DNA from: WRIS01 sp964345475
GTDB taxonomy: Bacteria > Actinomycetota > Coriobacteriia > Coriobacteriales > Eggerthellaceae
Length of the DNA stretch: 64,000 nt
Assembly: GCA_964345475.1 (NCBI GenBank)
Contig: CAYFQW010000006.1
Location: forward strand, 12,285 to 76,284
Direction: 5' to 3'
Under the pieces are notes generated by a model that was given only the letters and a program-made list of their open reading frames with translations, was not told where the DNA came from and ran no database searches. Below, one piece after another: positions 15,752 through 22,885 of this stretch. A program made the translations under genes and the position numbers. The number at the start of each line of letters is the position of its first letter. Position 1 is the first letter of the stretch.

Positions 15752-17284
15752 ATGCTCGAAGGGTACGGACTTCACACGATGATATGGGACTCGGCGGACG
15801 AGCGGCTGGGAGACTTCCTTGTCGCCTCGCCGGCCGACGCCACGGGGCGCGGGCTTGAGCTTCATGTGCGGCAGGGCGGCGCCGCGGCCGACCTGACCGG
15901 CGCCGAGGTCTACTTCATCTGGCGGCACAAGATGGCCGGCACGCGTGGCTGCGAGCCGATGGAAGAGATCGACGCGTCCCTGGGCCAGTTCGTCGTGTAC
16001 TACCCGGCCGCCATGCAGGAGGCCGAGGGCGTCGTGGAGGCGCAGTTCATGGTGACGCACGACGGGAAATCTATCTCCACCCGCGCGTTCACGATCCGCG
16101 TGGAGCCCGTGATCATCGGCGGGACCGAGAGCGAGGACGGCTTCACCCTGTTCGTAGAGACCATCATGCGCTACGAGGGCGCGATCGAGATCACCACGGC
16201 TGCGGCAGACGCGGCGAACGAGGCAGCCGAGGCCGCGAGCGACGCGGCGGATTCCGCCACGGCGGTTGCCAACGCAATCCAGGAAGCGGCCCAGCGCGGC
16301 GACTACGACGGGGCCGACGGCGCGGACGGGTTCAGCCCGACGGCGACGATCACGCAGACGGCAGAGGGCGCCACCATCACCATCACCGACAGGAACGGAA
16401 CGACGACCGCAAATGTCTCGAAGGGCGTGAAGGGCGACAAGGGAGACACGGGAGATGTTGGCCCGCAGGGTCCCAAGGGCGACACCGGCGAGCAGGGACC
16501 GCAGGGCATCCAGGGCTTGACGGGGCCGCAGGGACCCAAGGGCGACACCGGAGAGACAGGCGCCACTGGTGCGCAGGGCCCGAAGGGCGACACCGGCGAG
16601 ACAGGCCCCCAGGGACCCAAAGGAGACACGGGCGCGACCGGACCGCAAGGACCACAGGGCATCCAAGGCGAGACTGGTGCTACCGGAGCAACTGGCCCGC
16701 AGGGACCCCAGGGTGAGAAGGGCGACACAGGCGAACCCGGACCGCAAGGCCCGAAGGGCGACACAGGCGACACGGGGCCACAGGGTTTGACAGGTCCCAC
16801 TGGTGCTGACGGCGTCTCTTGCACGCACAGCTGGGACGGCTCGGTGCTTACCGTGACGAGCGCGTCGGGCACGAGCTCGGCCGACCTGCGCGGGCCGCAG
16901 GGCATCCAGGGAATACAGGGCGCCACCGGTCCCCAGGGCGAGACGGGGCCGCAGGGAATCCAGGGCGAGACCGGCGCCACGGGTCCGCAGGGACCGAAGG
17001 GCGACACGGGCGACGACGGTGTGAATGCGACGATCACAGGTGCTTCTGCAACCGTCGATTCGTCCACCGGCACGCCTTCCGTGAGCGTGACGCTCGGCGG
17101 CACGGCGTCTGCCAGGACGTTCGCCTTCGCGTTCCACAACCTCAAGGGCGAGACGGGTTCCACGGGGCCGACCGGGCCGCAGGGACCGGCCGGCACTACA
17201 CCGGACCTCTCCGCCTACGCGACTAAGCAGTATGTGGACGACGCGATCGCCGCGCTGGCGAACCTCGAAGAGGAGGATTTTTAA
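15752..17284 (+). CDS. Collagen-like tail fibre with BppU-type N-terminal domain
   Basis: The ATG at 15752 has GAAGGGGG just upstream; an in-frame ATG at 15719 lacks one. Residues about 1-135 resemble the baseplate upper protein (BppU) N-terminal domain (LELHVRQGGAAADLTGAEVY, FVVYYPAAMQEAEG). A helical Ala-rich neck (AAADAANEAAEAASDAADSA) follows. From about residue 215 there are long Gly-X-Y runs built on GPQGPKGDTG, interrupted by two globular inserts (near 355-375 and 430-465). The C-terminus ends with LSAYATKQYVDDAIAAL. It would trimerise as a host-adhesion fibre. The repetitive DNA makes this gene prone to length change. Confidence 0.9.
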   Translation: MLEGYGLHTMIWDSADERLGDFLVASPADATGRGLELHVRQGGAAADLTGAEVYFIWRHKMAGTRGCEPMEEIDASLGQFVVYYPAAMQEAEGVVEAQFMVTHDGKSISTRAFTIRVEPVIIGGTESEDGFTLFVETIMRYEGAIEITTAAADAANEAAEAASDAADSATAVANAIQEAAQRGDYDGADGADGFSPTATITQTAEGATITITDRNGTTTANVSKGVKGDKGDTGDVGPQGPKGDTGEQGPQGIQGLTGPQGPKGDTGETGATGAQGPKGDTGETGPQGPKGDTGATGPQGPQGIQGETGATGATGPQGPQGEKGDTGEPGPQGPKGDTGDTGPQGLTGPTGADGVSCTHSWDGSVLTVTSASGTSSADLRGPQGIQGIQGATGPQGETGPQGIQGETGATGPQGPKGDTGDDGVNATITGASATVDSSTGTPSVSVTLGGTASARTFAFAFHNLKGETGSTGPTGPQGPAGTTPDLSAYATKQYVDDAIAALANLEEEDF

Positions 17285-17287
17285 GAC

Positions 17288-18676
17288 ATGGCAGTTGGAA
17301 CCGTATCCACGCGCATACTCACCGACATAGCCAATGCGATCCGCTACCAGGCGGGCGTCGCCACGACCTACAAGCCCCGCGAGATGGCCGCTGCCGTGGC
17401 GGCGCTCGACGGCACGGACGCGGGCGACTACCAGGCGCAGCCCTACATGACGCTTGAGAGCGGCGTGCTGCCGGAGTCGGTGTTCTCGGACATCGCGGGC
17501 GCCATTCGCGGGCAGAACGGCGAGAGCACGCTTTACCAGCCGGGCGACATGGCGGCCGCAATCCTGGCGCTTGAGTGGGACGTGGGATACAAGATCCGGG
17601 CGCTGCTCTTGGACGACGGCACCCTGGAGATCAACTACTACGAGCGGCGCACGAGCGTGACCGGCGGGCGCATCTTGCAGGCCTTCGAGATCGACCCTGC
17701 GGGCTACTCGTCCGCGAGCGCGCGCTCCTACGACTCCATCAAGCTGCTGGTGAAGAAGGTGTACATCGACAGCACCATCGGGCCCCTGGGCCTGACCAAC
17801 TGCGCCTACTGGTTCAACGCCTTCTCCAACTGCACCGAGATATGGGGCTTCGAGAACCTCAGCGGCATCAAGACGGCCACGCAGATGTTCTCGAGCTGCG
17901 GGAGCCTGGAGACCATCTACGCCACGAGCTACACCAACGCGATCACCAGCGGGTCCTCGATGTTCTACAGCTGCAACCGCCTTGTGGGCGGCACGGACGG
18001 CTTCGTGCCGACGATGACGAGCGCGGGGAGCGTTTGCAAGCTGGGCGCCGGCGGCGTGCTGACCGACCCGAACAACGACAACCGCACGTGGTTCTGGGCG
18101 CACTTCTACGAGAACGGCGAGGCTGTGCTCACGGCGACCTCCACGCCCGACGCCACGCGCACGCTGCGGGCCTCCGGCAGGATCTGCGCCATCGGTAAGT
18201 ACGTGGGCCTGGGCTTCACTCCCTGGGATGGCGCCACCGGACCGACGCACCGGCAGTACCTGACGAGCGTCACCTTCGCGGCGGACATGGCCACGTTCTC
18301 GTACCTGAACCTGATCTACCTGTTCTACAGCTGCACCAACCTGGCGAGCGTGAGCGGCCTGGGCAACCTCTCGGGCGTGCGCTCGATGCGCTACACGTTC
18401 AGCTCGTGCGCGTTCGCGACCATCGACTTCCGGGGCTTCGACCCGTCGACGCTCACGGACCTGTTCTACACGTTCTCGGGGTGCTCCTCGCTCACGACAA
18501 TCTACGCGGACAGCACGTGGGCGCTGCCTTCGAGCGGCATCAGCGGCACGCAGTGCTTCTACGGCTGCAGGGCGTTGGTAGGCGGAAACGGCACGGCATG
18601 GTCGAGCTCGAACGTCAACTACACGTACATGAGGATCGACCGGGCCGGGCAGGCGGGATACTTGACGGCGGCATAA
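17288..18676 (+). CDS. BspA-like (DUF285) repeat tail-tip protein
   Basis: The 462-residue product begins 3 bp after the fibre stop with a good ribosome site (GAGGAGG). A duplicated N-terminal motif, STRILTDIANAIRYQAG and ESVFSDIAGAIRGQNG, each followed by Y(K/Q)PxxMAAA, probably attaches it to the fibre. From about 140 it has DUF285/BspA-type leucine-rich repeats with the aromatic Ser-Cys pattern (WFNAFSNCTEIWGFENLSGI, MFSSCGSLETIYA, YTFSGCSSLTTIYA). Such repeats mediate surface binding, so this is the likely receptor-binding protein. No signal peptide is present, in keeping with a virion part rather than a cell-surface protein. Confidence 0.82.
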   Translation: MAVGTVSTRILTDIANAIRYQAGVATTYKPREMAAAVAALDGTDAGDYQAQPYMTLESGVLPESVFSDIAGAIRGQNGESTLYQPGDMAAAILALEWDVGYKIRALLLDDGTLEINYYERRTSVTGGRILQAFEIDPAGYSSASARSYDSIKLLVKKVYIDSTIGPLGLTNCAYWFNAFSNCTEIWGFENLSGIKTATQMFSSCGSLETIYATSYTNAITSGSSMFYSCNRLVGGTDGFVPTMTSAGSVCKLGAGGVLTDPNNDNRTWFWAHFYENGEAVLTATSTPDATRTLRASGRICAIGKYVGLGFTPWDGATGPTHRQYLTSVTFAADMATFSYLNLIYLFYSCTNLASVSGLGNLSGVRSMRYTFSSCAFATIDFRGFDPSTLTDLFYTFSGCSSLTTIYADSTWALPSSGISGTQCFYGCRALVGGNGTAWSSSNVNYTYMRIDRAGQAGYLTAA

Positions 18677-18748
18677 TGACGGCTGCATGCGCTCATGCCT
18701 ACCGTGCGGTATCCTTGACGGATAAACTTGAAACCGCATGGAGAGCGC

Positions 18749-19942
18749 ATGACGAAGGAACGGGACAACCGAAGCAACAAGCAGTGCCTTGACGACCTCA
18801 TCTCTGCGATCGAAGGACTTGAACAAGAGCTAGAGGCGCTACGCGCCGACGGAGACGCGCTGAACGTCTTCGAGGTGTTGGGCATTACAAACACCGAGAT
18901 CCGCCATAGCAACGTAATCGCCTGGCTCATGAGGCCGAATGGCAACCACGGGCTCGGCGGCTGCGTGCTGGCGGCCCTCATCGATCGCGCCGGAGGCATC
19001 GCGCCTGAGGACATGTCCGACTTCCGCATCTTGCGCGAGTCGGACAACATCGACATCCTGGCAACTTCCACCGCAAACAGCATGACGCTTGCCATCGAGA
19101 ACAAGATATGGTCCGGAGAGCACGACGACCAGCTGGCCCGCTACCGTGAGATTATCGAGCGCAGGTACCCGGGATGGGAGCACCTCTATCTGTTCCTGAA
19201 CCCCTTTGGCACACCGCCCGAAGGCGAGGAAGACGGCGAGATCTGGGCGCCCATCGACTACCGCGCGATCCTTGGCATTGTCGAAGATGCCATGGGCGGC
19301 TGCGAAGTCTCTGACAAGGCACAGATGCTCATCGGAGACTACATCGACAGCGTAAGGAGACATATCGTGGGAGACGAATCGCTGCAAGAGCGCTGCGTCG
19401 AGATCTACCTCGAGCATAAGAGGGCAATCGACCTGATCATGAAAAACCTGCCCGACACGACAAAGACCGTCCACCAATATGTGCGCGACTGGGCGCACAG
19501 GAAGCCGGGCATCGAGGTGGTCGACTCCTGCTCACGGGGGAAGCAGTACGTGAGGTTCAGGACAAAGAGCCTCGAGGAGCACTTCCCGCCCGTCGACGGC
19601 TCTGACAATTGGGGACAGCAGCACTACTGGTTCTACGAGCTCATCAGCAAGCCCTCAAAAGACGGCGTTGGGTGCGACCTCTCTCTGCAGCTCTGCTTCC
19701 ACCTTCCAAAGAACGCCCCGCTTTCGCAGGAGAGGGTCGAAGCCTCGCATGCCTACGCAGACGCATTCTCTGGTGACGGGAGAGGGACGTTCCATGGCGT
19801 CTGGACCGGCTACTGGTCCTACGTCGCATACTTCGCGCCAGGCGATTTTGACTACGACAGCATCTCCGAAGCTTGCGAAGAAGCCTGGTCTGGTTTCCTC
19901 GAGCGCGAGGCGAAGGCCACATCTGCCATGTTTGGCATCTGA
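18749..19942 (+). CDS. PD-(D/E)XK nuclease-superfamily protein (PDDEXK_4 type)
   Basis: The ATG at 18749 follows GGAG at good spacing; an upstream in-frame TTG at 18728 is less likely. Near the N-terminus IRHSNVIAWLMRPNGNHGLG is the hallmark of this family. The catalytic core is Asp102 (NIDILATS), then AIENKI with Glu117 and Lys119, then HDDQLARY with Gln128. The 397-residue protein should cut DNA or sense it. It stands alone between tail-fibre and lysis genes and is followed by its own hairpin at 19969-19992, so it looks like a moron gene unrelated to virion building. Members of this family occur as single-gene defence or cargo genes; a role in superinfection exclusion is inferred. Confidence 0.85.
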   Translation: MTKERDNRSNKQCLDDLISAIEGLEQELEALRADGDALNVFEVLGITNTEIRHSNVIAWLMRPNGNHGLGGCVLAALIDRAGGIAPEDMSDFRILRESDNIDILATSTANSMTLAIENKIWSGEHDDQLARYREIIERRYPGWEHLYLFLNPFGTPPEGEEDGEIWAPIDYRAILGIVEDAMGGCEVSDKAQMLIGDYIDSVRRHIVGDESLQERCVEIYLEHKRAIDLIMKNLPDTTKTVHQYVRDWAHRKPGIEVVDSCSRGKQYVRFRTKSLEEHFPPVDGSDNWGQQHYWFYELISKPSKDGVGCDLSLQLCFHLPKNAPLSQERVEASHAYADAFSGDGRGTFHGVWTGYWSYVAYFAPGDFDYDSISEACEEAWSGFLEREAKATSAMFGI

Positions 19943-19968
19943 GTGGCACAAGCATAGATCCCGTAGCG

Positions 19969-19992
19969 GGGCCCCGACGCGCATCGGGGCCC
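19969..19992 (+). terminator. Hairpin after the PD-(D/E)XK gene
   Basis: GGGCCCCGA pairs perfectly with TCGGGGCCC (9 bp) around a 6-nt loop. It lies 27 bp after the nuclease stop and is followed by TACTTG rather than a T-run. It probably ends or attenuates the nuclease transcript before the lysis genes. Confidence 0.6.
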
Positions 19993-20014
19993 TACTTGTG
20001 ACACGGTTGGACAC

Positions 20015-20050
20015 TGCCTCCTGAGGACGAAGAGTCGATCTCGGGAGGCA
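20015..20050 (+). promoter_or_regulatory. Hairpin that hides the ribosome site of the lysis cassette
   Basis: Bases 20015-20026 (TGCCTCCTGAGG) pair with 20039-20050 (TCTCGGGAGGCA), 12 bp with two G-U pairs around a 12-nt loop. The 3' arm contains the GGGAGG ribosome site of the gene starting at 20058. If it folds in the mRNA, it would keep the first lysis gene poorly translated. A terminator reading is also possible, because TTTCTTT follows. Confidence 0.5.
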
Positions 20051-20057
20051 TTTCTTT

Positions 20058-20276
20058 ATGGAGTCAATCATCGTGGCGTGCATAACCGGTGTCGTGACGC
20101 TGATCGGGGTGATCCTTTCCAACTCTAAGAGCAGGGCCGTCATGGAGGTCAAGCTCGACGCCCTCACGGAGAAGGTCGAGAAGCACAACCAGGTCCTTGA
20201 GCGCACCTACGCGCTCGAGCAGGACATGGCTGTCGTGAAGCACGACATCGAGTCCTTGAAGGGAAAGGCGGGCTGA
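20058..20276 (+). CDS. Small membrane protein of the lysis cassette (XhlA-like)
   Basis: The 72-residue product has one N-terminal membrane segment (IIVACITGVVTLIGVILS) and then a charged coiled coil (KLDALTEKVEKHNQVLERTY, EQDMAVVKHDIESLK). The parts occur in XhlA-type holin accessory proteins too, though usually with the membrane segment at the other end. It precedes the holin by 1 bp and lies downstream of a ribosome-site hairpin. A role in holin assembly or lysis timing is inferred from context. Confidence 0.7.
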   Translation: MESIIVACITGVVTLIGVILSNSKSRAVMEVKLDALTEKVEKHNQVLERTYALEQDMAVVKHDIESLKGKAG

Positions 20277-20277
20277 C

Positions 20278-20517
20278 ATGAACGAGTTCCTGGCAAGCAA
20301 CGAGTGGTACTGGCGCCTGGCGCGCACGATCGTGCAGGGGGTGCTTGGCGTGGTCATCGCCAACATCGACCTGATCATGGGCTGGTGCGTCCTGGACCCG
20401 AGCGTGAGAGGCCTGGTCGTGGCCCTGGTGATGGCCGTGCTTTCTCCCATCATGGCCGCCCTCGGCGGGGGCGACGAGGACATCGTGATCCCGAAGGGCG
20501 GCAGCCATGGGGCTTAA
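20278..20517 (+). CDS. Phage holin
   Basis: The 79-residue product has a short polar N-terminus (MNEFLASNEWYWRLAR), two hydrophobic segments (IVQGVLGVVIANIDLIMGW and VRGLVVALVMAVLSPIMAAL) and a charged tail (GGGDEDIVIPKGG), the usual holin plan. Its 3' end overlaps the endolysin start by 11 bp. It should form the membrane lesions that release the endolysin, which has no signal peptide of its own. Assignment rests on topology and neighbours. Confidence 0.8.
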   Translation: MNEFLASNEWYWRLARTIVQGVLGVVIANIDLIMGWCVLDPSVRGLVVALVMAVLSPIMAALGGGDEDIVIPKGGSHGA

Positions 20518-22150
20518 CGGCATCGACATCTCCAGCTGGCAAGACGACCTGGTCGTCTCGGCCATGACCACCTGCGACTTCGTGATCGTGAAGGCGACCG
20601 GAGGCGCGGGCTATGCCAACGAGTGCTTCCTCCGGCACGCCGACGAGACGCTGGCGGCCGGCAAGCTGCTCGGTTGCTACCACTACGCCCGCGACCGTGG
20701 GTACGAGGGCTCGGCCGAAGCCGAGGCGGACTGGTTCATCTCCGCCTTCAAGCCCTACGTGGGCAAGGCGATTCCGTTCCTGGACTGGGAGGCGGACGCG
20801 CTGGGCCTGGGGCCGTCGTGGGCGAAGAAGTGGCTCGACCGCGTGCGCGAGAAGACCGGCGTGACGCCCGGCATCTACACGAGCAAGTCAGTTCTCTTCT
20901 CCTACGACTGGGCGGCCGTGGCCAAGACGTACCCGCTCTGGGTTGCCCAGTACCCCAACTACGAGGACACGGGCTTCGTGAGCGAGCCCTGGACCGACGG
21001 CTGGGACTTCGGGGCGTGGGAATCGCCGCTGATCTTCCAGTACACCGGCACCGGGCGGATAACCGGCTACGGCGGCCATCTCGATTTGGATCTCTTCTAC
21101 GGCACCAGGGACGACTGGCGGAGGCTCTGCGCTGTGGCCGGCGCCTCCGCTGTCACCGAGGAGGTGAAGACCGTGAGCATATCGAGGGCCAACGTGGCGG
21201 CGCAGATCATGGAGCACCTCTGCAACTGCGCCGAGCACGGGTACTCGCAGCCCGGGCGGCACGGCACGTCGGGCCACTGCAACGTGCAGACCGACGCGGG
21301 GACGATCCGCGTGACAAAGGGCGACCGCGACTGCTCCTCGGCCGTCTGCGAGGCGTGGGAGCTCGCTTTGGCCGGATCTCCCTACGGCGGCCTGATCACC
21401 CGCTACAACTGGACCGGCGGCATGCGCGAGATGTTCGTGGGCTCGGGGCTCTTCTCATGGAAGCCGATGTCGTTCAACGCGCGGCGCGGCGACATCTACC
21501 TGGACGAGTCTGCCCACACCGCGATGTGCGTGCGCAACGACGGGACCGCCGACCTGCTGGCCGAGTTCTCGATCTCCGAGACCGGCGGCATCGACGGCGA
21601 GCCCGGCGACCAAACCGGGCGCGAGAGCTGGGTGCACGACTACTACTCCGGGCGCTGGGATGGCATTCTCCATTACAACGGCAAGGCCGACGTGGGCAGC
21701 GCCTCAACCCCTACCGGCTCTGGTGCGCCCTCCGGCGACGTGTCAGAGCTTGCGGCGAGGGTCATCGCCGGAGATTTCGGCAATGGCGATGCTCGCAGGG
21801 CCGCGCTGGGCAGCCGGTACGAAGAGGTACAGGCGGAGGTCAACCGGATCCTTTCCGGCGGCTCTTCCTCTGGCTCCTACGACGTGGACGCCCTCGCGCG
21901 GCGCGTCATCGCCGGCGAGTTCGGAAACGGCGACGATCGCAAGCGGCGCCTGGGCGACAAGTACTCGGCAGTGCAGAAGCGCGTGAACGAGATCCTCGGC
22001 GCCTCGGGCGCGAGCTCGACCTCCATGGACGTCGACGCGATGGCGCGCGCGGTGATCCGTGGCGACTACGGCAACGGCGAGGAGCGCAGGCGCAGGCTCG
22101 GATCCTACTACTCAGTCGTGCAGCAGCGCGTGAACGAGATGCTGTCATGA
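20507..22150 (+). CDS. Endolysin: GH25 muramidase, NlpC/P60-like domain and three CW_7 repeats
   Basis: The 547-residue enzyme begins with a glycoside hydrolase family 25 domain (about 1-205). Asp7 (GIDISSWQ) and Asp93/Glu95 (FLDWEAD) are the expected catalytic residues. A second catalytic-looking domain (about 225-395) has GDRDCSSAVCEAWE with Cys276, as in NlpC/P60 or CHAP peptidases. From about 410 come three Cpl-7/CW_7 cell-wall-binding repeats, each with the VI(A/R)G(D/E)(F/Y)GNG(D/E) core. There is no signal peptide, so export depends on the holin. The protein should cut both glycan and peptide bonds of peptidoglycan. The stop overlaps the next small gene. Confidence 0.93.
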   Translation: MGLNGIDISSWQDDLVVSAMTTCDFVIVKATGGAGYANECFLRHADETLAAGKLLGCYHYARDRGYEGSAEAEADWFISAFKPYVGKAIPFLDWEADALGLGPSWAKKWLDRVREKTGVTPGIYTSKSVLFSYDWAAVAKTYPLWVAQYPNYEDTGFVSEPWTDGWDFGAWESPLIFQYTGTGRITGYGGHLDLDLFYGTRDDWRRLCAVAGASAVTEEVKTVSISRANVAAQIMEHLCNCAEHGYSQPGRHGTSGHCNVQTDAGTIRVTKGDRDCSSAVCEAWELALAGSPYGGLITRYNWTGGMREMFVGSGLFSWKPMSFNARRGDIYLDESAHTAMCVRNDGTADLLAEFSISETGGIDGEPGDQTGRESWVHDYYSGRWDGILHYNGKADVGSASTPTGSGAPSGDVSELAARVIAGDFGNGDARRAALGSRYEEVQAEVNRILSGGSSSGSYDVDALARRVIAGEFGNGDDRKRRLGDKYSAVQKRVNEILGASGASSTSMDVDAMARAVIRGDYGNGEERRRRLGSYYSVVQQRVNEMLS

Positions 22151-22293
22151 GGCGGCGTCTGGAGTTCTGGGCCGACCAGGTGGGCTGGCTTCTCGGTGAC
22201 GTGGCCTGCCTGGCGATGGTCGTGCTGTTCCTGCCCGTGGTGCCGGTGCTCAAGGCGTTCGAGCGTGGCCGACATGCGGGCAACGGCGAATGA
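22147..22293 (+). CDS. Small single-span membrane protein after endolysin
   Basis: An ATGA overlap with the endolysin stop starts a 48-residue product, MRRRLEFWADQVGWLLGDVA and on. A hydrophobic segment (VACLAMVVLFLPVVPVL) is followed by a basic tail. I do not recognise a family. Tight coupling to the endolysin suggests a lysis-related role such as a spanin-like or antiholin function, although no lipobox is present. A strong terminator follows at 22299. Confidence 0.55.
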   Translation: MRRRLEFWADQVGWLLGDVACLAMVVLFLPVVPVLKAFERGRHAGNGE

Positions 22294-22298
22294 AATGC

Positions 22299-22333
22299 GG
22301 GAGGCCGCCTATCCTAGCGATAGACGGCCTCCC
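22299..22333 (+). terminator. Terminator closing the phage late operon
   Basis: GGGAGGCCG pairs with CGGCCTCCC (9 bp, perfect), with an inner CTATC/GATAG pair, and lies 6 bp after the last phage gene. It can also serve the opposing 102-aa gene that ends at 22355. Confidence 0.75.
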
Positions 22334-22354
22334 TGCTTGCTATGTGGATTCGGA

Positions 22355-22663
22355 CTAGCTCAGCGGCTCGAGCTCGCGGTAGAGAGGGTCTCCGTCGCCG
22401 ACAAGCACATCCCACCACCACTGAGGGCTTTCGACGCCGGAGGCGCAGAGCATGTCCAGAAGTTTGGCTCGTGCATCCGGGGGCAGCTGCTCGAAGTCCA
22501 TGCGCATCGCATCGAGGATGGCGCTACTCGTGGCCATCATGTCGTCGCAGATCTCTTTCTTCTCCTCGAGGCTGTAGCTCTCTGGCGAGTATAGGCAAAG
22601 GTCCGCCTTGAAGTAAGCCATGTCCTCAGCCTGGGTGAGTTCGGTCATCTTCGCTTCGTTCAT
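22355..22663 (-). CDS. Small hypothetical protein, 102 aa
   Basis: The ATG at 22663 has AAAGGA upstream at good spacing. The acidic product begins MNEAKMTELTQAEDMAYFKA and ends SPQWWWDVLVGDGDPLYREL. It is soluble and mostly helical, with no known motif. It reads against the phage genes and lies between the phage terminator and the guaA end, so it is probably the last gene of the island. GC is between that of phage and core genes. No function can be offered. Confidence 0.7.
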   Translation of the reverse strand: MNEAKMTELTQAEDMAYFKADLCLYSPESYSLEEKKEICDDMMATSSAILDAMRMDFEQLPPDARAKLLDMLCASGVESPQWWWDVLVGDGDPLYRELEPLS

Positions 22664-22700
22664 CGTGAGTTCCTTTCATCAAATGTTGTCTTAAAACAAG

Positions 22701-22765
22701 AGCACTCCCACAGGATTCCATGGACAAATTCATGGACAAATCATCCCGCTAGGAGTGCTTTTTTT
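22701..22765 (+). terminator. Long-loop terminator with internal 12-bp tandem repeat
   Basis: AGCACTCC (22701-22708) pairs with GGAGTGCT (22752-22759), followed by seven Ts. The loop holds a tandem repeat, CATGGACAAAT at 22719-22729 and again at 22731-22741. The T-run suggests rightward termination at the edge of the island. The tandem repeat could instead be an integrase arm site. Confidence 0.45.
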
Positions 22766-22773
22766 CGTGAAAG

Positions 22774-22804
22774 AGTGGTGTGTCGAAAAACTCGACACAC
22801 CACT
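22774..22804. terminator. Perfect 13-bp hairpin downstream of guaA
   Basis: AGTGGTGTGTCGA pairs exactly with TCGACACACCACT around a 5-nt loop, 62 bp beyond the guaA stop. It probably ends guaA transcription leftwards and separates it from the island. Confidence 0.6.
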
Positions 22805-22861
22805 TCTGACCTGCGAAAACGTTGTGTTTAGAGGTGAACCGTGAAAGACTGTTTCGTTGGG

Positions 22862-22885
22862 AATTTTATTCCCACTCAATGGTCG
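22862..22885. other. Putative attachment region at the 3' end of guaA
   Basis: The island, rich in phage and defence genes, stops right at the guaA stop codon. The coding strand here reads ATTGAGTGGGAATAA, and the 3' end of guaA around GAGTGGGA is a known target of tyrosine integrases. The second copy of the site and the integrase would be left of this window, so the call is inferred. Confidence 0.45.

Larger units (their letters stand above)
10950..22293 (+). mobile_element. Reduced siphophage-type prophage segment
   Basis: A high-GC run of same-strand phage genes covers capsid assembly, head completion, tail tip, receptor-binding fibres and lysis. Several junctions use ATGA overlaps. The expected terminase, portal, protease, major tail protein and tape measure are not here, nor are integrase, repressor or replication genes. 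The first gene is the scaffold, directly after the ankyrin gene. The tail-tip genes follow the head-completion genes with only a 49-codon gene between them. The intact reading frames argue against old decay. It may be a recently deleted prophage, a satellite-like element or a domesticated particle, and it forms the right part of the island ending at guaA. Confidence 0.85.

Noticed and set aside
16420..17020. Regular short repeats that might be read as a CRISPR-like array
   Set aside because: They encode Gly-X-Y collagen repeats in frame, with 9-base periodicity and no unique spacers.
15608..18826. A 1072-codon reverse frame opposite the fibre and BspA-like genes
   Set aside because: It is an antisense artefact of high GC and of Gly-X-Y repeats; the product is Arg/Ala/Gly-rich with no domain, while the forward genes have ribosome sites and clear domains.
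20623..22293. A 556-codon frame overlapping the endolysin in another frame
   Set aside because: Only its last 49 codons (from ATG 22147) look real; the rest is an Arg-rich shadow of the endolysin.
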